The translations under genes were made by a program, and so were the position numbers. From positions 1,798,001-1,862,000 of the forward strand of contig OU015678.1 of the NCBI GenBank assembly GCA_907165275.2: a stretch of DNA of 64,000 nt, given 5' to 3'. The notes beneath the pieces are model-generated. The model did no database searches. It was given only the letters and a program-made list of their open reading frames with translations, and was not told the DNA's origin. Of the stretch, positions 42,101 to 57,100 are shown piece after piece (position 1 is the stretch's first letter; the number at the start of each line of letters is the position of its first letter). This DNA comes from Zygaena filipendulae. Lineage: Eukaryota; Arthropoda; Insecta; Lepidoptera; Zygaenidae.

Positions 42101-45100
42101 CAAAAAAAATCACAATTCTGTCAGTTCTTGTTAAAAAGTTGCTTTATTTTCAATTTTATAAAAAAAATGTTTCTGGTGAAAAGTTGGTGTTTTGTTACTT
42201 ACAGCAAATATGTTTTCTTACGGCGAAAATTTTGATTAGTCTACTACTTTTTTCTGGGACGATATAAATTAAAAATAAATTCGGTACCTAAAGGTACCAT
42301 CCTACCTATCGTCAACATAGGTACACTAAATATGTGAAAAGAAAAAAATCAATTTGTGTATAGGTACTAAATTGTACTAAATAAGTACTAAATTGTAAAA
42401 TAATAAATTAATTTAACTACCTATTTAACTACGAATTTGATATCATTAATCCTTTATAGTAAAATTACAATATAATAAAAATAAACATCAATAATTATTT
42501 ACCTTCATTATTAAAGTATTAAAATAAAACATAAAAAATACGATATAAAAATATTTGCATGACTCAATGTAATATCAATTAAAATAATGATAGATTTGAT
42601 GGAGTGCCGATAACTGTTCCACTGACCCTACGTACATTATCGCGCGATGTTTGGGTGCGGGTAGCGGGGGCGAGAAAATTAGGCCACGCCTCAACGCCCA
42701 AGGTCGTTGGCGACACCACGAGCCTTAAGGGATTCAGCACGGCTGACCCGTTGAACATTGGATAATTCACGGAATTTATCACAACGGAAAATCATGTGAT
42801 TTTCGCCGCAATGTGAACATAACGATTTAAAACGAGTAGATGTGGAGGACGCATGCGAGTAATTATTTTTTGATCCGGAATTAAATTTATCAAACTTTGA
42901 AACCTGCCTAGTAGTGACTGGTTTCTTATTTTGTGGTAGTATGTTATTCGAAATATTCGAATATGATGAGGTGTGATCTAATACCTTAATTTGGTTATGA
43001 ATAAATGACATTAATTCTTCAAACGTTGGAATTGTATTTTGATTAACTCTTTGTTCAAATAATTTACGAGTCTGCGTGTCTAATGCGCGCAATGCAATGT
43101 GACATAAAATGTAGCTGGTTAAGTCTGGTATATTTAGCGCCAAAATCGCTTTAAATGAATGCTCAAATGTTTCAATAAACATGTTGAGATGAGTAGAAGA
43201 CTCTTTTGCAAGTGGCGAAAAATTTAACATTTTATCTAAATACCTACCGACTAACATACGATGGTCGTGATACCTATCAAGCAGACTCTTCCAGACAACA
43301 TCGTAATTATCGGCTGAGATCGGAATGCTTTTGACGATACTCAACGCCGAACCTTGTGTGCACGATAATAAATAATGAAATTTATCAATCTTAGGGATTT
43401 TCGGTTGATCGTGCACCAAAGAACAAAAAGTTTCATAGAAAGTGGTAAAATTTTCGATGTTTCCGTCAAAGGTAAACAGTTCCAATTTTGGAAGACGAGG
43501 TCGAGAATCTACCGATGAGTTTTCACCCTTATTATCAGCTTTCTTAGGTTGTAATTTGGATGCAAAAAGTTTAATTCGGAAGAACATATCATCGAAACTT
43601 TTCAAATCACTATTACGAAGAACGGCGTTCTCGTTTGATTTTAATTCTACTGCTAAAATCTCAAAAACGTATTTCTCAAATGACGTACGGATGTCATCTA
43701 TGTTTGAACATCGTAACAAAAATAATTCTTTAGTATCAGGATCGGAATATACAGTAGGATCCTTACTTAGATCAAAAATACCTTGTAATTCTTCAAATAA
43801 TCTTTGTTTTTTGCTATGTAACAAAGTTAACTCCGAAGAGAGAGGTTCATCTCTTTTTGGAGGCATGATTTTAAGGTAGGTAGTTAAAAAATGTACGACG
43901 GTTGTAAAATGGAACCGTTAGTAACCGTTAGAAAAAATATATAAATGTACGACAAAAATATACTTTTAATAGGGATGGGATGTAAATATATAATAGGTTA
44001 TTACTTTTTACTATAATATGTACATAGAACGTCTATATACTTATATTAAATCATATGAACGTCATACGAAAAAATATTAATTTCTAGTCACGGACTGAAA
44101 TAAGGATTTTAAAATTTAAAAAGGAACAAGGATACGGCTCGAAGGCCACAAAACTTTGTGCGATTGTGCACAAAGGGTGCTGGTTCATAAATTAAGAAGT
44201 GGACTGTATAAGTTGTAATTAAATATAGATATTAGATTTCAGTAGGAAATAGATCGAACCCTCGCATGTAAATCGCTGTGAGAGAAAGCACCACTAACCT
44301 TCAATCCACTATCAACTCGTACGAGAAGCAATGGGCGTCAGAGAAGCAGGCGAGTACTGCAGTGGAACCGGCAGGATGGTAAATTGAGGGTCTTGATCTC
44401 CTTGGTTTTGCACAGGCACGATAGCACGGCTAGTTCAGATTGTTTACTTGATGGATGAATTACTAATTAGTTGTATTAGCAAGTCGATATAACGAAAATG
44501 ACAAGAGACACAGCACACGAAACGTTCGAGTGTTGTCTGTACGGCGCACGGCGACGGACTCCCGACGTCGTCGAGAGTGAAGGTGACCAAAAATTAGTGG
44601 TGAATTATATCTACCCACAACAGAAATAAATACAAGGATCCAACAGTAATTTTTGTCCCGGAATTCCCGCGGAAACTCCAAAATTAACGCGGGTGAAATC
44701 TCGCAGGACAGCTAGTACATAATTATGTAGAAACTCTGAAGACCTGGCTCCATCACCAGACCCTGGTTTTAGTCTGTTTTCAAACTAAACAAGGCTGATG
44801 TCCTTTCTATCTGTTATTTTCTGTTCTGTGGGCGAACCTGACTTGCGGGGAGTTTTAAGGCGGGCATCAAAGATGGCGGTTCGGTCATTTATATTTTTCA
44901 TGTCGATAAAAATGGTTAAAAATGGATTTTGTTGTGTTATAAGGTGCTACTGTATTGGACAATAATTTTCACAGTGACGGTTTTTTATGTGCTCAAGAAG
45001 ATATAATAATACATTGCGAGCTGATTTCTTCGGTTTCCTCCAAGAGCTCCGAGAAAGTCCTTGCAAGCTATAGTACGATGGCTTGCAAGTTCAAACCGTA

Positions 45101-48100
45101 CAAGGAAGCATTTCAATAGAAAATATATTGATCTAGTTATTTTTACTTGAAACTGGCTAAATGCATTATATGCGAGAGTCCATAAAAAAGAAGGAAAGTG
45201 TCGCGGGTTCGATCGGAACTTAACGTTACCTGTCGGAACATGTTGTTGAAGTCGTCGGGATTCTCCACTTTCCTGATGCCCTTGCCGCCGCCACCCTCGG
45301 AGGCTTTGATCATCACCGGGAAGCCTGAAGACAGTGAAGCACCAAAATTAATACACATGTGTCCCGTTAATCGACGTCAAGCCAGAACCGGGTGGTAGGC
45401 TAAGTCATAACTTAATAGAAAAACGTAAAAAAATAATCTTTAAAATTTGTAAAAATTATAAAAATTTACATTGTGCGACGGTTCTTTAACTCCTGTTGCT
45501 ACAAACCTTAACTTTTATTCAATTTTCTTCGTGTAATCCTGAATTGTGTTTCTGAAAACTACTGCTTCAAATTTAAGTTTTTGCCAATGACGTTTTCAAA
45601 ATTATTGCTTTCGTCAGTTTTTAATTTATTTATTTATTGTTTTATTATCAGGCAACATGGGCCCATAGATAAATACCTTACAAACTAACATACATATATA
45701 CAAATATAAAAACATTATATTTTTGACACTGTCGCTCTGGTGGTGGCTGTCGGTATCCTGCCCTGGAACCGCCTGTAGACCACACCTTTCGGCCAAAAGT
45801 CTTCCTTCGTAAAGGTGTCCAATTTGCTTGTCGGGACTCGCACCACAAAAGCCTTGAAACTAGCATTATGACGCGACTCCGCGTCTCATTTAACGACTGT
45901 CCTTTTTTTTTAAATAGGCATAGAAAAGATTTTTATATTTTTCTGTTAACAGCTGTTATGACTTAGCCTATCACCTGGTTCTGTCTTGACGTCGATTTAC
46001 GGGATGTATGTAGTTCCATATATGGTTTTATGGCGATAAACTATTTCTCTCTATCTTTCTTTCTTTCTTGCAAACGACTCACCGATCTTGTGCGCGGCCT
46101 GGAGCCCCTGCTCGGGCGAGGAGACGCACCCGCGTCCGAACAGCTCCGACGAGATCTTAATCTTGTTCGTGCTGTACTGCGCCTTCAGTTCTGCAAGAGA
46201 GTATGGACAATAGAGGTTGGGTTGGTGATGGTATATGTATAGTATGTAGTGTGGTGAGGTGTGGTAACTTTCGACCCGGCGAGAGATAAAATAGTATGTC
46301 CAAACTCAAATCACTTAACTCCCTTGGGGGTTTCATACAATTTACCTCCCTCCCCTCCTTGTATTGCTTTGTTTTGCGTCGAGATTGCGTGATTGGACAT
46401 TGTCGAGCAGCGGGGCTAAGATGCGCAACACGATAAAATTTTATCGAGCCATGGGGGCTAAGATGCGCAAGACGACAAAATTTGTCGTCTTGCGCATCTT
46501 AGCCCGGCATATCAATAAAATACCGACGAGAATCGATAAAACGGCTCCAAAAAATTTTATCGTGTTGCGCATCTTAGCCCGGCTGATGATGTGAAAAAGT
46601 TATAAAAAATTCGTGTGACGTGATTTATGGTTTTTTTTTAATATCAATACTAGCTGACCCCCGCAGTTTCACTCGCGGTAATTTCGGAGTTCCCAAGGAT
46701 ATTTCGGGAATAAAAAGTACCCTATGTCCCTCAGGATCACTGTAGCTTCCTATAAGTGAAATAATTTTCAAAATCGGTTCAGTAGATCCAGAGATTACCC
46801 CCTATAACGTCACAAACTCACAAACTTTTACTCTTTATAATATTAAGTATAGAGTATAGATGAGGGCAAAGGGAAGTAGACAGTAGACAGTAGACAGTAG
46901 GTACATACCGCTGCCGCTCCACGGCAGGGTGGGTATGTCGGCGGTCTGCGCGACGATGGAGGAGGCGATCTTGTCGCCGAGCGCCCACATCGCCTTCTCG
47001 GGCGGCCCGATGAACACCACGCCCGCCTTGTGCAGCAGCTCGGGCAGCTTCGGGTTCTCGGACGCGTGCCCCCAGCCCGCCCACACCGCCTGCGCAGTGC
47101 GCGCGCAACATCATTCGGATATAGATGAGCAACTGTGTGTTGAACCACACTCTTTTGAGTGATTCGAGAAATTTTGAGTACCTAAATCGTGTTAAATTGT
47201 TATTGAGTAATATAAAAAAAAAAAATTACCCCGTTTTTTTTTTGCTTTTTCGTTCATTTTTAAGTCATCGACCAATTTATTTATATGTATATTTGTCCAT
47301 GTTCTAAGTACAACTTTTAGATTTGATAAATACAGGGTGCATACTGGATAGTTATAATGGGCATGTTGACTAATTTTTATTTTTTAGTCCGTCTTGTAGA
47401 TTATTAAAAAATATTAGACACGTATTTTTTCTTTTTATACATAATCAAAAAATAACGGCGATATATTGAGTTGAAATTTCGCGTGACGTCACTATTCGGA
47501 CAGTTTGTATGGCGGTTTTGTCGGTTAGTGACGTCACGACCCCCTCATCCTAAACTTTAATGCACTTTATCTCTGTATATTTTAAATTATTTGAAAAAGC
47601 AAAAAATACGTGTCTATTGTTTTTTTATTTTCTAACTGACGGACTAATTAGAATTTTGATTTTCAAAAGTAGTCCACATCCCTATTGTGATTTGTTTATG
47701 GAACTTATCGCGGTTACCACTTTTTACACATTCAAAGAGTCAAGCTGAGCTACCTAGGTCAGTAAATTTTAATTTCGCTGTTTCTTGGAAGAAAACTGCA
47801 AACTTGCAACATGTTATCAGTAACCACGGTGACACTTTGGTTTTCGCCTCATCGGCTCAACGGATCTTCATGAAATTTTGCATACCTACACATTACCGGA
47901 TACAAAGAAGGACATAGGGTACTTTTTATCCCAGAATAGGAATGTTGACTACTATTGAAAATCAAAATTCTAATTAGTCCGTCAGTTAGAAAATAAAAAA
48001 ACAATAGACACGTATTTTTTGCTTTTTTAAATAAATTAAAATATACAGAGATAAAGCGCATTAAAGTTTAGGGTGAGGGGCTCGTGACGTCACTAACCGC

Positions 48101-51100
48101 AAAACCGCCATACAAACTGTCAGAATAGTGACGTCACGCGAAATTTCAACTGAATATATCGCCGTTATTTTTTGATTACGTAAAAAAAGAAAAAATACGT
48201 GTCCATTATTTTTTAATAATCTACAAGACGGACTAAAAAATAAAAATTAGTCAACATGCCCATTCCAGCGGGAACTCCGGAATTACCGCAAGCGAAACCG
48301 CGGGGATCAGCTAGTATTAGTGTAGGCGGCGCCCCTCGGGGCGGAGAGTGCCGCTTCTAATCGTAGTAAGCTAGGAGTCAGTATTCCTTGGCAGCAGGAT
48401 CGCACCGACCGACCTGCACTTGGGTCCGGATGGCGATGTCCACGATCAGCTCCACGTTGGCGTAGTTGTTGTTGTTGGAGCCGCCGGGCACGGGCACGTA
48501 GTGGTCCGCCATCTTTATGTACTCCGCGTTCGCTTTCAGATCCTCCGGGGTCACCTGGCGCAATGTGAGATAGATAATATAAACTACTTTTATATAAGAT
48601 AAGATAAGATACACTTTATTTAGCAAAGTAAACACATACACCATGCAACAACTATATCAGCACAACACACAAGAACAACAAACAACAAGTGCTTAGCGCA
48701 GGGCATGAGCTAAGTAGGTGCGTTATAGAAACACAAGCGCGGATCTGGGGGGTGGGGGGCGTTGAGGAAAAGAGTGCATTTGCTCCCTGACGATTAAAGT
48801 AGACCTTAGAAAAAATTTTCACCCTGTAAATTATTCAAAAAAATTCATGGTGCAACCTGACCTCCCACCAACCCCCCTCCCCCCTACAACCCCAACCAAG
48901 TCATATCTGATTTTCGACAAACAAAAACTCCAAGAAAGAGCTATTTACGAAGGATTTCTCTCGAGAACTCTGTTATTGATAATCCGGAGACACGTTAGTG
49001 TCTCGCGCCAAGTAAACGTCCAACATATGGCGTGAGACAACGTGTCTCTATTCTCAATTCATATGTCAACATAACCTCCTCACATATTTGGGTCTATTTT
49101 TTTTATTATTGCCAAGACACTGTCACTTCACACTATTTTCAATAAGTTTCTTTTTACGGATTTTACACATATTACAAAAAATTATTGGGTCTGAACAAAT
49201 ATTTAATATATTTCAAGAATGAAAATTTTTGCCTGCGCCTGTTTTCGATTCTACGAGAGATTTTACAAATTTAGGGCGAATTTTGTTATTTCAAAGTGGG
49301 TAGTACTTAATTTTTATATACCTACTAACTATACTTGCTTTAGTATAGGTACTAAAACTTTAGCACCCATAAGTAGTTAGTATAGTATACTAAGAAAAAA
49401 TTGTATAATGGAAAGAAAGATACAGGTGGCATTTCAGGCGAATTGAGCGGAAATTTTAAATAAGATATTCTTTTCAAAACACATAATAAATAATGATTTC
49501 TACGAATTGTGTTATTCATTAACAACAATATGATAATATCAATAAATATTGATAATAATAACAATAATAACAAAAACAACAAAAATAATACTGATAATAA
49601 TTATTATGGTAGCAATAAATTGATGATAAAAATAATAGTAATAATGATATTTATCACTATGATTATTATTATTGTCATTATATTATTGAGCATTGAAGTA
49701 CTGAGTTTGAATTTACACTTTCCTTAATTACAAAAATTGTTAAAAAAAATTTTAAATTTATTTGAAATGGAAAGCTTCCAATTGATAATTTAGTTTATCA
49801 ATGCGAACCAAAGAGTATTTATTACTCGGCTTATTTATATAAAATTTATTAATATTACTAGATTCTGTAAGAAGAATGAAATTTTAATTCATATATTATA
49901 ATCTTATGAACATTTAATTTCCGCGGGAAAAGTACAAATTTTGAATTAAATTTTTTTTTAGTTTGAAAAAATGTTAAAATTTCTTTTTTCTAGAATTAAC
50001 AAACATTTTCACATATGCATTATTTTAAATTATATTTTCTAGTTAAGTTCCATTTATTAATTCTTCAATCAAATTGAGCGGAAGTTTTAAATGATGATTT
50101 AACAAAATAATAAAATTTAATGTATTTATTTTATTTTAAAGAACTTTATTGCACATTTATGTACAAAAGGCGGACTTAATGACGTAATTAATCATGGTAA
50201 TAATAATTTCATGATTTGTACAGTGAAAGCTGTTAAAAGTCACCGTAGTTATGTCTCAATTTCCTACCTAGGTAACTTTTGACAGCTTTCACTGTATATA
50301 CACATTTGTAATGCTCTTAAGTTGCATACAGATGTCACTATCCTACAAAAACACTTCACGTCAACGTCAACGTTTCACTGTAAAATGTCGCGCCAAGTAC
50401 ACGTCCAACTATTGTAACAGAGACAATGATAACCTCATTTTTGCAAAAATAAAAACAATATCTTTACAAAAAAATATGAAATCCCACAAAAAACAGTTTC
50501 ACTGTAAAATGTCGCGCCAAGTACACGTCCAACTATTGTAACAGAGACAATGATAACCTCATATTTGCAAAAATAAAAAAATCTGATCTTTACAAAAAAA
50601 TATGAAATAAAAAAAACCAAGTACACGAATCTTCTCTGATTAAAAAAAAAAACACTCATTAGAAACGGTGAAAATCGAAAAAAAAATTGGTGTCGTTTAT
50701 TTATAAAAAAACGAAAGAAAAATTTGCACTTTACAAAAAAATATAAAATAAAAAAACCGAAGTAATCTTTGTGATTTTCAATAATTGCAAAATTTTTGTG
50801 GCAAATTTAAAAATTTAAAACTATTTTTTAAACGTACTTGGCGCGCGTCATTGAGTCCCCTAAATTTTTTCTGATTGTAAATGACTTCACTATATCACTA
50901 ACATATCGCGATTTGGCGAACACTGTAAGCCTTTCTTGTTTTAAATAAATAAATAAATACATAAATTATTAATGTTAACTATCAGTTCGAGAATTTTGTG
51001 TTCCTCAAGCATTCTTCAATGTTATATTTTTCCAAAACAATTTAATAAACATCTTCTAAGCTAAAGTACCCAATAACAGCTCAGGAACCAGTACCTGCCC

Positions 51101-54100
51101 ACTCTGTGTGTTTGTATATCTATATTTAAAAATGCAGATATACAAATACAAAGAGTGGGAAGGTACTGGTTCCTGAGCAACTACTGGGTACTTTACCTGA
51201 CTGGTAATCAAGTCATTTGCTTATTTCTTGATTCAATTGAAATGCAAGAAAGTGTCACATTCTTATTATCTAATCTAATTCGTGAAAAGATAGAAACGAG
51301 CTTGAATTTTAATTCCAATAGATTTGATTGAAAACATCACAATGATCATTAGTGGTGCCAACGACGGTGTAGGAGGGGTGAAAAAATTGTTGCTCATAAA
51401 CTCCTTTTCCACAACAAGTTTCTGGCGCTACATCAGCCATGAAAAGATTTGGGGTACTCAATGACGCGCGCCAAGTACGTTTAAAAAATAGTTTTAAATT
51501 TTTAAATTTGCCACAAAAATTTTGCAATTATTGAAAATCACAAAGATTACTTCGGTTTTTTTATTTTATATTTTTTTGTAAAGTGCAAATTTTTCTTTCG
51601 TTTTTTTATAAATAAACGACACCAATTTTTTTTTCGATTTTCACCGTTTCTAATGAGTGTTTTTTTTTTAATCAGAGAAGATTCGTGTACTTGGTTTTTT
51701 TTATTTCATATTTTTTTGTAAAGATCAGATTTTTTTATTTTTGCAAATATGAGGTTATCATTGTCTCTGTTACAATAGTTGGACGTGTACTTGGCGCGAC
51801 ATTTTACAGTGAAACTGTTTTTTGTGGGATATAATAACAGCTAGTACTATAACTAATATTACAAATGCGGATGTTAATTCGGTTGTTACACTTTCACACA
51901 TTAACCACTCAAGCGACTATCATAAAATGCTGTCAGAAGTAATTACTTCTGCACACATGCTGTAAGGAGTACAGAAAAGCACATAGGGTACTTTTTATCC
52001 AGGATTTGCAGCGGAAACTGCGAAATTAACAGATTCAGGTAGGTGCTGAAACAGGCAGTATTTATCTTAGTACTCACCATGACCACAAACCGCACGGCCC
52101 TCTCGTTTTTGAACATTTCGTACGACCATCTTCTTATCGAGCGCATACATTTCACAGCGCCTATACCGTTGTTTGCTATCAGCACCTGGTGAATAATAAT
52201 TAATTAAAAATACAAATATTATTATTATTCAACATGACTATTTATATATTGTCTTTTTAAAACATCCTGTATAAAAATCTTTGTACAGCATGGTTGTTAT
52301 TATAAATGCGGAAGTGAGTTTGTACCTATTTATGCACACAAATTGTCGGGGTGTACCCCAAAAAAAAGTTATCCGTCTCTGTAGAGATTCCCGCGGGAAC
52401 CCCAAAGTTACTGCATGTAACAGCTAGTAAGTTGATTGTTACTTAGTTTAGGGATAAAATTGCTTGGATAAACACTATGTTTTAGCATAATCGGGTGATA
52501 CCTAGTTATAAAGAGAAATAGTATATTTATTTACTCTGAGGTAATATTGTTTTTTTATTCATTTATCTGTATGATAGATTATGTGACTTTTTCTATTTTC
52601 ACTATCATAAAACTAGTTATTCTATGTATGAATGAAAAGCAAACTTACTTTATTAATAGGCTTAGTGCCCTGGAACCGTCGGACAAACTCTTCCGGAGTC
52701 GCTACCGTAAAGTCTTTCTCTTGGAATCGATGGCTGTGCAGCACGGTACCTTGGGACATAGAAGGCCTGGAATAAAAAGAAAATAAATCATTTATCTATG
52801 GAAATCACAGATAGCTAAGTTCATAATGCCACAATAGACTTATTATTAATTTAGCCCCAAGATCTTGTATTAGAGTGACTAATCAATGACGATACAAATG
52901 TTTTTTTTTTTTTTTTATAAAATATCAAAGATTATGAATGTGAAGTGTGTACTATGTATGCCTATAGAGGAATAGAGGAATGCTGTGGGATAAGATATTA
53001 AAATAGACTAGTGATTTAAAACCAAAGAGGAAATAAATAATTTGGGCACTTTGAAAGGACAAGGACAGGTGAAAAAGTTATGAAAGATCCAAGAATTATG
53101 GCAAGACTAGGTCCACAGATGCACAAGTGTGTGGAAAAAATGGAGATAATTATATCAAGTTAGCTTGATGATATCCTGGCACCGACTTAAAAATAAAGAT
53201 GTATCACAAATAATTCGAATGAAGTCAATGCTCAAATGCTCACATGACCCAGAGCGGGTGTGTAACTGGCCAGTAACACAGCCACTCAACCATGAAGGTC
53301 CTTCAAGTAAACAAAACATAATTTGATTCTGGTAAGTATAAAAATTTACCTTTTCTTGAATAGGAAATAAAACATCATATTGCACAAGTCCATAACTTAT
53401 TTCAAATGCACAACTAATTGACTGACTGTCAGGTTCAATAGAAAGCACTGGGCTATTACAAAAAAAAAACAATACATAGAGCATTGCCACACAGAAATGC
53501 ATAAATTAAAATATTATTACTAATAGGCAGCAAATTATTAAGTAACACAAAATTGTACCTACTAAATTTCATTCATTTTACAAATTAATCAAACAAGGAT
53601 GTATATTAATGTAAATAAATATAAAGTTTTATTATTGCTGTTTTATTATTGTTGTACCTACCTACTTACGAGGTGAAATTTGAAAAGTGAAAACTAAGTA
53701 GGTAGGTAGGTAAACAATTTATGACATTTCTTTTCCAACCCTCAAACGAATTTTATTTCGTCTGAGTTCCAACCTTCAGTCTGGATAGTAAAAATTATAT
53801 TCAATACTCACAATGTTATTTATAATTTATACGTCTTTTATATTTATATTACTATGAAATATAATATTACTATGTATTGTGAAAAAAACTTCTAACATAA
53901 TTACCACTAACCTATATGTATTATCTGAATAGAGGCCATTTCTAGCTGGATACATTTTCTTACGACAATTTTACAAATTAAAATCACTGATTCTCAATAT
54001 CCAATAGATTGTATCATTAAAATCTAATATGAAAACAATTATTTTCCAACTCTTGTTTTCAACTTTTCGAGTGACTTACGTCGTCGCATGACGGCTCGTG

Positions 54101-57100
54101 ACGTGCGAACCGCCAATCAAATTCATTGGGAGATCGTACGATTGCTTCATCTCGTTCGCACAAGCGTCATTATTTTGAGAATAAAAGGGATAAAGATAAT
54201 TATGAGCAAGCTGTCTATTGAAAATCCAGAATCCTAGGGAAAATATTTTTTATTTTCCACCTACTTTTACCTACGATTTAGTGATGTAATGAAGTCTCGT
54301 AAATTTATCGATAAATCAAAATTTATATATATATATCAGAAATGCCAAAGTAACTCTGTCTATTTTTCTATTAGGTACGCTTTCGCTACTTAACTACTAA
54401 AGGGTACAGAACAGCTGAGTACCTAGGTACAGAAAAGGACATAAATACTTTTATCCCGGAATTCCCGCGCGAACTCTGTAATTAACGCAGATAAATAGGT
54501 ACGTGGGGAACACTTATTAGTAATACAAAATGAGAACTCATTTACCTAATACTATTAAACCACAATCATTTAAACGCCTGTGTGTATGTAGGAAGCATAA
54601 AGGGTATAATTATAAACGAGGGACTTGTTTAATTACTAAACCCTCGACTTTTCATTCTTACATATGTATAACTAATAAAAAAAACATACCTATACAGCGA
54701 AAACCAACCTGGGTCTGTTTACCTTTACAACGCAAAGGAAAAAACTTCATTCAAAGTACCTTACCTACATTTAATGGCATTTGAGGCAAAAAAATAAGGA
54801 CTAAAGGATAATTTGTCAGTGCATCGGTAACTTACGTGATTAATTTTGCATACCTATAGGTATATTTTTCTTACGTCGAAAATAAATTTTATGTATTTTT
54901 AGCTAGTTGAGGTAATTATCGGATATAGATATCACACCTTTTTCAATACGTCCCTCATTTAACCGCACATTCTGTATTTATACTTATTTATTCTTTATAT
55001 TTTTAACTACGTACACTTTAGGTACGTAGTTAAAAATCTCATTAGTGAAAACCACATGAAAATCCGTTCAGTAGTTTTTGAGTTTATCGCGAACAGATAG
55101 ACAGACAGACGCGGACTTTGTTTTATAATAATTATGTAAGGATATATAAGGATAGCTCGTAAAATTTATTGGAATATAAATAAAAGTCATCGTTAGTAGC
55201 ATAAGAAAATGAATGAGTACCTACCAGATGTAATCATAACTACAACGATACAAGTCATTATCAAGGTATTAATACCCTAACTACGCCTAAAAAATAAAAA
55301 TAAACCAAAAATACACAAAAGAACTATATAAACTGCAATTTAATTTAATGGCATCAATTTTTTATAAGGTTCAAACCGGTATTGGGATGTTTTCTTTGTA
55401 TGATGGATATTATTGGGTAAACCCCATTCTCGATTCGCTCAAACGTCAGACATGGACATATGCATAGATTAGCAACTACATATTTAGACATTACCACGAA
55501 CCAATATCAATTAGATCATTATTTATTATTATTTGATATTTAAACAAATCAAGAGCCATATGTAATGAATTCGTAAGTCAAATATTTCTTTTTTAACTTT
55601 TCCATCACGTCTGCACGACTCACGAGTACGACTGAATATATACATATATAGCTAACATACAATAATATACTCCCCTGTAGTATAGCAGTTCATACATTCA
55701 ACAAGCAACTGGATTAAGTCGATTTTAAACGCAACTCGTTAACTTCTGCAAGGCGCTACAGAATCATACTATCATATTTTTTTATGTAAGAGGAGCGTGA
55801 GCCACACCAAGCAGAAACAAAGTAAAAATATAAGTTCAATTAATTGATAGATTTTACCAATTTTCAGACCCGATGGAATCCTGTTTAGACCTGAGAATCA
55901 AAAATAATCAAAAATATCTGTAACGAGATCTAAAACATTAATGTAATATACAATAGGGTACTTCCATGATTTTTTTTTTCAATCTATTTTAAAGATATAT
56001 GGCCTACTTAAACAAAGCAGGAAAAAAAAAATGTATAAATTTATTAAATAGAGCGTTTCAAAGTTCCTACTTTAGACCTTACCGCCGAAACGCGAAATGA
56101 CGTCACTTGTTCAAAATTACGCCTTATTAATCTTTGATAGAAATGTCACTGTCGTATTGACAGGGTCATGTGATACTGACAGACAGATAACTTCAATATC
56201 CAAAAGCGAAATTAAGGTTGAACTGTGTCGATTTACTTCCAAAACTTCCAGTAAAGAATCGAAATGCATCTTACCGATGCATTTTAAAGTAAAAAACTTC
56301 AGAAAATGGAAAATATGCGTTGACTGTATGCACATAGTTTTTTTTTTGCCTTCTCTGAAAGAGGTAAATGTTTCCTAAAAAAATAAGTGACGTCATTTGT
56401 CAAGCTTGGCTATGATTGGTGTTTCGTTGCAACGTTCCGTTTCATAAAATTAAAAGTTGAATATTTTGGAAACTATTGAAAATATTTAGTAAATCTTTCA
56501 CGATAACGCTTTTCTAAGGCTCTATTTTTGAAATATTGACACAATTTCTTATTATAAATTTCATGCAAGTACCCTATTTAAGCTGTCACACATTCATTTA
56601 TATAAAAAACTTCTTTAAATACGTATCTAAGTTTCATAGGAAATCTTGTATTTTAATTTTTTATCGCTTTCTCATAACCTTGATATTTTCAACAATTTTT
56701 CATCAAAAGATAAGTTACCTTTAGTACCTACTTGCTCCTCGTCCATAGTAAATAGTTAGGTCTGAACTCCGGTTTACGACGCTGAGTCAAACGGAGTTAA
56801 ATGCAATAAAATGATTAAAACCATTTATAGTTGTTTCAATGCTCATATTTAGCGTATGAAGCGGGGCAAAAAACCTTGTCAAGAACATTTGTCGAGAGGT
56901 CTACCACCTCCTCTTATCTTTTAACTTTACATCGATCATAAATGTAAAATTTGTACAGTCGGTATTTTGATAGATGAAAAGCTGATGCACCTAAGGTGCT
57001 GCATGTAATAGAACAGACCCCCAAGAAGGTAATAAGTTTAGGGACCAGAAAGAAGTAGCCAACCCCTTAATTAATTTAAGACGTATTCTGTGTAATAGCG

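Larger units (their letters stand above)
35050..44645 (-). mobile_element. BEL/Pao LTR retrotransposon in an ACC intron
   Basis: The element is 9,596 bp including a later 2.9-kb insertion, so about 6.7 kb originally, normal for BEL/Pao. It has 489-bp LTRs at both ends (TG...CA), a 5-bp target duplication GTAAT (35045-35049 and 44646-44650), a primer-binding-type site and a polypurine tract. Gag and Pol are read leftwards, the same direction as ACC. It landed in an older short interspersed repeat: the left flank ends GACATAGG-GTAAT and the right flank resumes GTAAT-TTTTGTCCC. The pol order (protease, RT, RNase H, integrase) and YVDD box identify the superfamily. Confidence 0.96.

Noticed and set aside
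53155..53502. 115-codon frame with a signal-peptide-like start
   Set aside because: The frame lies in AT-rich intron DNA with an A-run inside the first 20 codons, no family match that I can recognise, and a repeat-like C-terminal half; not strong enough to call a gene.
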